Assembly (NCBI RefSeq): GCF_022565775.1
Contig: NZ_JAIUMC010000027.1
Location: 1-33,497, forward strand
Source of the DNA: Natronospirillum sp.
Lineage (GTDB): Bacteria > Pseudomonadota > Gammaproteobacteria > Pseudomonadales > Natronospirillaceae
DNA length: 33,497 nucleotides
Direction: 5' to 3'
Below the pieces are notes generated by a model. That model did no database searches and was not told where the DNA came from. It saw nothing but the letters and a program-made list of their open reading frames with translations. Every line of letters begins with the position of its first letter. Position 1 is the first letter of the stretch. Shown here piece after piece: positions 27,147 to 33,497 of this stretch. Position numbers and translations under genes: made by a program.

Positions 27147-27168
27147 TACCCTGTTTGTACACAGGGTA
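27147..27168. repeat. 22-base inverted repeat upstream of dnaA
   Basis: TACCCTGT (27147-27154) and ACAGGGTA (27161-27168) are perfect inverted repeats around TTGTAC. The centre is about 60 bases before the dnaA TTG start. It could be an operator for a regulator of dnaA, or a DnaA-related structure. TGTAC occurs at 27133, 27145 and 27156, overlapping this element. CTGTTTGTAC is also repeated directly at 27128-27137 and 27151-27160. Confidence 0.7.
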
Positions 27169-27177
27169 AAGGGACGG

Positions 27178-27205
27178 TTTGCAACTGATTTTTTGCAACG
27201 GATTT
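27178..27205 (+). repeat. Tandem 14-base repeat just before dnaA
   Basis: TTTGCAACTGATTT (27178-27191) is followed directly by TTTGCAACGGATTT (27192-27205), two copies with one mismatch. The second copy ends 10 bases before the proposed dnaA start codon (27216), so the repeat lies in the leader or promoter of dnaA. Confidence 0.9.
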
Positions 27206-27215
27206 GGGGGTTGGT

Positions 27216-28649
27216 TTGTCACAGGGCGTCTGGGATGTCTGTCTGGCGGTGCTTGAAACCGAGTTGCCTACCCAGCAATACAACACGTGGATTCGACGAC
27301 TGGGCGCCCAGGAGCAGGACAGTCAGTTGACGTTGGCGGCGCCCAATCGTTTCGTCAGTGACTGGGTGCGTGATAAATATCTGGATCGTATCACTCAACT
27401 GGCGAAGGAAGTCAGTGAGGACCCGTCATTGCGGGTCGAACTGTCGATCAACGGGCAATCTCGGCAAGACGCAGGCAATCGACTTCAGGAAGCGGGTGAA
27501 CGGGTTGGTCAGTCAGCAACGGTACCGACTTTGATGACCCACAACGCGCTGGGCGGTGAAACCGAACAGGCAGCACGCGAGGTCACCGCCCAAGAGAGCA
27601 AGGTTCGGGTAGAAGGCGGATTGAGGCATCACAGTTATCTGAACCCAGGATTCACTTTTGGCAGTTTCGTTGAAGGCAAGGCCAATCAGCTTGCACTGGC
27701 TGCCTCGCGCCAGGTAGCCGCCAACGAAGGGGGCGCTTACAACCCGCTGTTCATTTATGGTGGTGTGGGTCTGGGCAAGACACACCTGATGCACGCCATC
27801 GGCAATGAGGTGGTGCAGCGCAATAAGAGTGCCCGGGTTCTCTATATCCATTCAGAACGTTTTGTGGCCGACATGGTCAAAGCACTGCAGCAAGGTGCCA
27901 TGCCGGATTTCAAGCGCTTCTACCGAAATCTGGATGCGCTGCTGATTGACGATATCCAGTTTTTCTCTGGCAAGGACCGCACTCAGGAAGAGTTTTTTCA
28001 TACCTTCAATGCCCTGCTGGAAGGCAATCAGCAGGTGATTCTGACCTGCGATCGTTTCCCGAAAGAAATAGAAGGCCTGGAAGACCGGTTGAAAAGTCGT
28101 TTCTCATGGGGTTTGACGGTGGCAGTAGAGCCACCGGATCTGGAAACCCGGGTGGCTATTCTGAAGAAGAAAGCCGAACGGGATCGTGTCAAGTTGTCCG
28201 ATGAAGCGGCTTTCTTTATTGCCCAGAAGATCCAGTCGAATGTTCGAGAACTGGAAGGCGCATTGAAGCGGGTGATTGCCAATGCCCAGTTCACGCGCAG
28301 TCGAATTACTCTGGGCTTTATAAAGGATACGTTGAAGGATCTCCTGGCAGCGCAGGAGAAACAGATTTCTGTGGATAATATCCAGCGCACGGTTGCCGAG
28401 TACTACAACATCAAGATTTCCGATCTGATTTCAAAACGACGCAGCCGGTCGGTGGCCAGGCCGCGGCAGATGGCCATGGCCCTGGCCAAGGAACTGACGT
28501 CGCACAGCCTGCCTGAAATCGGCAAATCATTCGGGGGGCGCGACCACACAACAGTGCTTCATGCCTGCCGAAAAGTGAAAGAGCTGCTGGAAACTTCTTC
28601 TGAACTACGGGAAGATTACGCCAAAATTCACCGGTCACTGACCAGCTAA
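27216..28649 (+). CDS. dnaA: Chromosomal replication initiator DnaA
   Basis: The 477-residue AAA+ protein binds oriC and opens it. Domain I begins [29 protein letters not shown], followed by a variable linker rich in charged residues and domain III with Walker A in [16 protein letters not shown], Walker B in LLIDDIQFF and sensor II. Domain IV holds the DnaA signature [15 protein letters not shown]. The start is TTG at 27216. The frame is open to an earlier TTG (27204), but 27216 is preceded by GGGGG at 27206-27210 and aligns with the M-S-x-x-x-W N terminus of Pseudomonas DnaA. A perfect DnaA box (TGTGGATAA, 28370-28378) lies within the gene. A non-ATG start may keep translation low. Confidence 0.96.
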   Translation: MSQGVWDVCLAVLETELPTQQYNTWIRRLGAQEQDSQLTLAAPNRFVSDWVRDKYLDRITQLAKEVSEDPSLRVELSINGQSRQDAGNRLQEAGERVGQSATVPTLMTHNALGGETEQAAREVTAQESKVRVEGGLRHHSYLNPGFTFGSFVEGKANQLALAASRQVAANEGGAYNPLFIYGGVGLGKTHLMHAIGNEVVQRNKSARVLYIHSERFVADMVKALQQGAMPDFKRFYRNLDALLIDDIQFFSGKDRTQEEFFHTFNALLEGNQQVILTCDRFPKEIEGLEDRLKSRFSWGLTVAVEPPDLETRVAILKKKAERDRVKLSDEAAFFIAQKIQSNVRELEGALKRVIANAQFTRSRITLGFIKDTLKDLLAAQEKQISVDNIQRTVAEYYNIKISDLISKRRSRSVARPRQMAMALAKELTSHSLPEIGKSFGGRDHTTVLHACRKVKELLETSSELREDYAKIHRSLTS

Positions 28650-28668
28650 CCGAGCAAGAGTAAGGATA

Positions 28669-29772
28669 ATGAATCTTAACGTCTCACGCGAAGCCCTGCT
28701 GAAACCGCTACAGTTCGTGGCCGGTGTGGTGGAAAAACGAAACACACTTGCCATTCTCGCCAATGTGCTGCTGGAAGCTGAGGGCAACAGCCTGACCCTG
28801 ACCGGTACCGATCTTGAAGTCGAATTGGTGGCCCGTGTCGACCTCGAGACACCGGTTGCCCAGCCCTGGCGGGTTACCCTGCCGGCGCGCAAGCTGTTGG
28901 ACCTGTGTAAGTCTTTGCCGGGCGAGGCCGAGTTGCAGTTTTCCCAGGATGGCGAGCGGGTGCTGATGACCAGCGGTCGCAGTCGCTATTCGCTGTCGAC
29001 CTTGCCGGCTGTGGACTTCCCCAACATTCAGACCGACGAGCAGGCGAGCGAACTGCTGATTCCACAAAGTGCTCTTTTGCGGGTGATTGACGCGACCACC
29101 TTTGCTATGGCCATGCAGGATGTCCGCTATTATCTGAATGGCATGCTGCTGGAATTGAAGGATCAGCAATTGCGCACGGTGGCGACAGACGGCCACCGAC
29201 TGGCGATGGCTGCCGTCGACTCTGAGCAACCAGTGCCGCCACTGCAGGTGATCGTACCGCGCAAGGGTATTCTGGAAATGCAGCGCATCCTGGAAGACAT
29301 CGACACACCCGTCAAGCTGACCCTGACAGCCAATCATCTACGCGCTACTGTTGAGCAATACACCTTTACCACCAAGCTTGTCGATGGGAAGTTTCCCGAC
29401 TACGAACGGGTCATCCCACGTGGTGGCGACAAGGAAATCGTGGCTGACCGGACCAGCTTCAAGGCGGTGCTTAGCCGAGCTGCGATACTGTCCAATGAGA
29501 AGTATCGCGGTGTGCGGCTGATGGTGACCTCCGGCAATCTGCAGGTACTGGCGAATAATCCCGAGCAAGAAGAAGCGGAAGAGAATCTGCCAGTAGATTA
29601 TCAGGGTGATCCGTTGGAAGTGGGCTTCAATGTCAATTACCTGATCGATGTACTCAATGCAATCAATGGTGAGCAGGTGCTGATCAAGGCATCGGACTCC
29701 AACAGCAGTGCTCTGGTGCGTGATTTCGATGACGAAACCGCCCTGTATGTAGTCATGCCGATGCGCCTGTAG
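28669..29772 (+). CDS. dnaN: DNA polymerase III beta sliding clamp
   Basis: The 367-residue protein is the processivity clamp, which forms a ring of two subunits with three similar domains each. Typical segments are the N-terminal MNLNVSREALLKPLQFVAGVVEKRNTLAILANVLL and the C-terminal ALYVVMPMRL. The latter contributes to the peptide-binding pocket. AAGGA lies 6 bases before the ATG. It starts 19 bases after dnaA on the same strand, so they are probably cotranscribed. Confidence 0.97.
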   Translation: MNLNVSREALLKPLQFVAGVVEKRNTLAILANVLLEAEGNSLTLTGTDLEVELVARVDLETPVAQPWRVTLPARKLLDLCKSLPGEAELQFSQDGERVLMTSGRSRYSLSTLPAVDFPNIQTDEQASELLIPQSALLRVIDATTFAMAMQDVRYYLNGMLLELKDQQLRTVATDGHRLAMAAVDSEQPVPPLQVIVPRKGILEMQRILEDIDTPVKLTLTANHLRATVEQYTFTTKLVDGKFPDYERVIPRGGDKEIVADRTSFKAVLSRAAILSNEKYRGVRLMVTSGNLQVLANNPEQEEAEENLPVDYQGDPLEVGFNVNYLIDVLNAINGEQVLIKASDSNSSALVRDFDDETALYVVMPMRL

Positions 29773-29870
29773 GCGAAGCCTGTGTATTCATCTGTCACTT
29801 GCAGAGACTCACCCGGTCCTCGACTGTGTGAGTTTTCTGCGCCTTTGCACTGCCCCCTGGCGGAATAACG

Positions 29871-30989
29871 ATGGTTCTGTCCCGCCTCAAGGTATCCGGC
29901 TTGCGCAATCTGGAGTCGGTCAGCCTCAATCCCGGCCCTCGTTTCAATTTCATCACTGGTGACAATGGCTCCGGAAAGTCCTCATTACTGGAAGCCATTT
30001 ACATGCTGGGTACCGGCAAGAGTTTTCGCGTCAGTCAGTTGCGGTCTCTGGTCAATATCCACACCCAGCAGGCAGCGGTTTATGGTGAGCTGAGCCCCAG
30101 TGGGTTCGCCATCGGGATAGAACGTGGCGCCGGCACTGAAAGCCATATAGTGGTTAATGGTGATCGGGCGCATTCCGCCAGTCAGTTGGCCGCTATCCTG
30201 CCGGTACAGTCCATCACGCTCGATGATTTTCAATTGTTCGAAGGTGGCCCCAGAGTTCGGCGTCGCTTTCTGGACTGGGGTGTGTTCCACGTGGAACAAA
30301 GTGCTGCCAGGTCTTTGTTCAAACAGTTCGAAAGGGCTGTAAAACAGCGGAACAGCGGGCTTAAATCTGGTAAAATATCCGGGTCCGAGCAGCGGGCATG
30401 GACACACGAATTCATTCGCGTCTCCAATCAGCTGCATGCATTGCGGACGACCTATGCTGAAGCGCTCATGACTGAGTTCAGGGCCATTTGCTCACGCAGC
30501 GGAACCTTTGGCTTTGGACAGGACCTGGTGGTTCATTACAGTCCTGGCTGGGATCATAAGATGACCCTGGCTGAAGCCCTCGAACGACCGGGGAACCTTG
30601 AGCGAGAGCGGCGCACAGGCATTACCCAGGCAGGTCCGCATCGCGCCGATTTGCGCATGACCTGGGAGGGTCTGCCGGCGAAGGATGTGTTGTCTCGAGG
30701 CCAGATGAAGGTTCTGGGACACTGCCTCAAACTGGCTCAGATTCGCTGCCTGGCCAGAGAAGAAGGGGCGCAGTTGCCCATCATTCTGCTTGATGACCTG
30801 GCCGCAGAGCTGGATCGGAATCATTTGGCGGAAATGCTGGGTTTGATCGACAGTTTTGACACTCAGGTCTTTATGACCGTTCTGGCAGCAGAGCAACTGC
30901 CAGCCCAGGAACTCTGGCACACCAATGCGGATCAGCGCTGGTTCAGCATGGTGGCAGGCCGGATTCTACCCAACAGGTTACAGGAGTAA
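29871..30989 (+). CDS. recF: DNA replication and repair protein RecF
   Basis: The 372-residue SMC-like ATPase acts in the RecFOR pathway to load RecA at single-strand gaps. Walker A is GDNGSGKSS (30-38), with signature region VLSRGQMKVLGHCLKLA and Walker B/D-loop IILLDDLAAELD. The conserved FLDWGVFHVE segment (about residues 132-141) is encoded over a perfect parS palindrome (30283-30298). After FHVE the sequence (QSAARSLFKQFERAVKQRN) departs somewhat from the usual E. coli-type FHVEP continuation. A GGCGGA element lies upstream of the ATG. It ends 3 bases before gyrB. Confidence 0.95.
   Translation: MVLSRLKVSGLRNLESVSLNPGPRFNFITGDNGSGKSSLLEAIYMLGTGKSFRVSQLRSLVNIHTQQAAVYGELSPSGFAIGIERGAGTESHIVVNGDRAHSASQLAAILPVQSITLDDFQLFEGGPRVRRRFLDWGVFHVEQSAARSLFKQFERAVKQRNSGLKSGKISGSEQRAWTHEFIRVSNQLHALRTTYAEALMTEFRAICSRSGTFGFGQDLVVHYSPGWDHKMTLAEALERPGNLERERRTGITQAGPHRADLRMTWEGLPAKDVLSRGQMKVLGHCLKLAQIRCLAREEGAQLPIILLDDLAAELDRNHLAEMLGLIDSFDTQVFMTVLAAEQLPAQELWHTNADQRWFSMVAGRILPNRLQE
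30283..30298. other. parS site inside recF
   Basis: TGTTCCACGTGGAACA is a perfect 16-base palindrome and matches the chromosomal parS consensus bound by ParB (TGTTNCACGTGNAACA). It lies in frame as part of codons for V-F-H-V-E-Q of RecF. Its position about 3 kb from oriC fits the known clustering of parS near origins. Confidence 0.9.
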
Positions 30990-33401
<2,412 letters not shown>

Positions 33402-33419
33402 GCAGATTGCCCGCCTGCA

Positions 33420-33451
33420 GCCATTGTTCCACGTGGAACAATGGCTTTTTT
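33420..33451 (+). terminator. gyrB terminator whose stem is a parS site
   Basis: GCCATTGTTCCAC (33420-33432) and GTGGAACAATGGC (33433-33445) are perfect inverted repeats, giving an 11-base-pair stem with an ACGT loop, followed by six T residues (33446-33451). This is a strong intrinsic terminator 18 bases after the gyrB stop codon. The centre of the stem, TGTTCCACGTGGAACA (33425-33440), is a perfect parS palindrome. Confidence 0.9.
33425..33440. other. parS site downstream of gyrB
   Basis: TGTTCCACGTGGAACA is identical to the 16-base parS site in recF, 3.1 kb upstream. Both should be bound by ParB. The parA/parB genes are not in this window, but in related bacteria they lie within some kilobases of the origin. 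Confidence 0.9.
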
Positions 33452-33497
33452 ATGGTTCATCGCACCTTTCCGGGAAAGGCGGACTTAATCTTTAAAA
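33452..33497. other. End of window, no gene seen
   Basis: The 46 bases after the gyrB terminator show no start codon with a ribosome-binding site that I can support. They contain a short imperfect repeat TTTCCGGGAAA and then an A/T-rich end. The next gene would lie beyond the window. Confidence 0.4.

Larger units (their letters stand above)
26860..27215. other. Putative chromosomal replication origin (oriC)
   Basis: The spacer between rpmH and dnaA is AT-rich and gene-free, the usual origin site in Pseudomonas-type genomes. DnaA-box-like nonamers with one mismatch to TTATCCACA are CTATCCACA at 27094-27102 and its complement TGTGGATAG at 26977-26985. An AT-only stretch (GAAAAATAATAATTAAATAG, 27001-27020) and the repeats GTTATTAAG/GATTATTAGG (26948-26965) could unwind. 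A palindrome CTTCATGAAG lies at 26911-26920. TGTAC repeats and a tandem 14-mer lie nearer dnaA. No perfect DnaA box is inside the spacer. This call comes from position and composition and is untested. Confidence 0.65.

Noticed and set aside
29410..29430. CACGTGG in dnaN as a third parS
   Set aside because: Only the centre CACGTG matches; the flanking half-sites differ from GTTC/GAAC, and other CACGTG occurrences in the window are equally partial.
29800..29842. Possible terminator between dnaN and recF (ACTCAC...GTGAGT followed by TTTTC)
   Set aside because: The stem is only 6 bases with a long loop of 15 and a four-T tail, so it is too weak to call.

Overview
The window looks like the replication-origin neighbourhood of a gammaproteobacterial chromosome. 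The evidence is the conserved block rpmH-rnpA-yidC-mnmE on one strand and dnaA-dnaN-recF-gyrB on the other, separated by a 454-base AT-rich spacer that reads as oriC. It also holds two perfect parS palindromes of the Pseudomonas type (GTTCCACGTGGAAC), a YciA thioesterase, and a cox cluster (coxB-coxA-ctaG-coxC, DUF2909, SURF1, ctaA, cyoE) arranged much as in Pseudomonadales/Oceanospirillales. I cannot name a genus.

Layout. Bases 1-50 are the 5' part of a tRNA-Thr(UGU). Bases 190-5651 hold a yciA-like thioesterase, uvrD behind an SOS-type promoter, a membrane PAS/GGDEF/EAL protein whose catalytic motifs are both broken, and a 63-residue charged protein. Bases 5715-8304 hold dsbA, cytochrome c4, a c5-like monohaem cytochrome and engB (yihA). 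Bases 8308-15654 are the aa3-type cytochrome c oxidase cluster with its haem A and copper assembly genes, all on the minus strand except one 69-residue DUF2909 gene. Bases 15934-18857 hold a DinF-type MATE transporter, an unrecognised 193-residue protein and an alpha/beta hydrolase. Bases 18793-21225 encode a large 7TMR-DISM sensor with kinase and receiver domains that look partly degenerate. Bases 21236-22977 are an iron-sulfur photolyase (FeS-BCP type) translationally coupled to a DUF2256 zinc-ribbon gene. Bases 23058-26761 are mnmE, yidC, rnpA and rpmH. Bases 26762-27215 are the origin region, and 27216 to the end is dnaA, dnaN, recF and gyrB.

Functional themes. Respiration: c-type cytochromes, oxidase subunits, haem A synthesis and assembly lie in one 10 kb stretch, with DsbA beside them for periplasmic thiol chemistry. 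Replication and segregation: dnaA, dnaN, gyrB and recF, an origin with unusual repeats, and two parS sites, one inside recF over the FHVE codons and one forming the stem of the gyrB terminator. DNA repair: LexA-regulated uvrD, recF and the photolyase. Signalling: two large membrane proteins that have kept sensory domains but lost canonical output residues.

Most genes are ordinary core genes. The parts worth a second look are the parS placements, the repeats in front of dnaA (a 14-base tandem repeat, helically phased TGTAC motifs and a 22-base inverted repeat), the two degenerate signalling proteins, the missing yidD and the 14-base divergent start pair DUF2909/SURF1. I see no CRISPR array, insertion sequence, prophage or toxin-antitoxin system.
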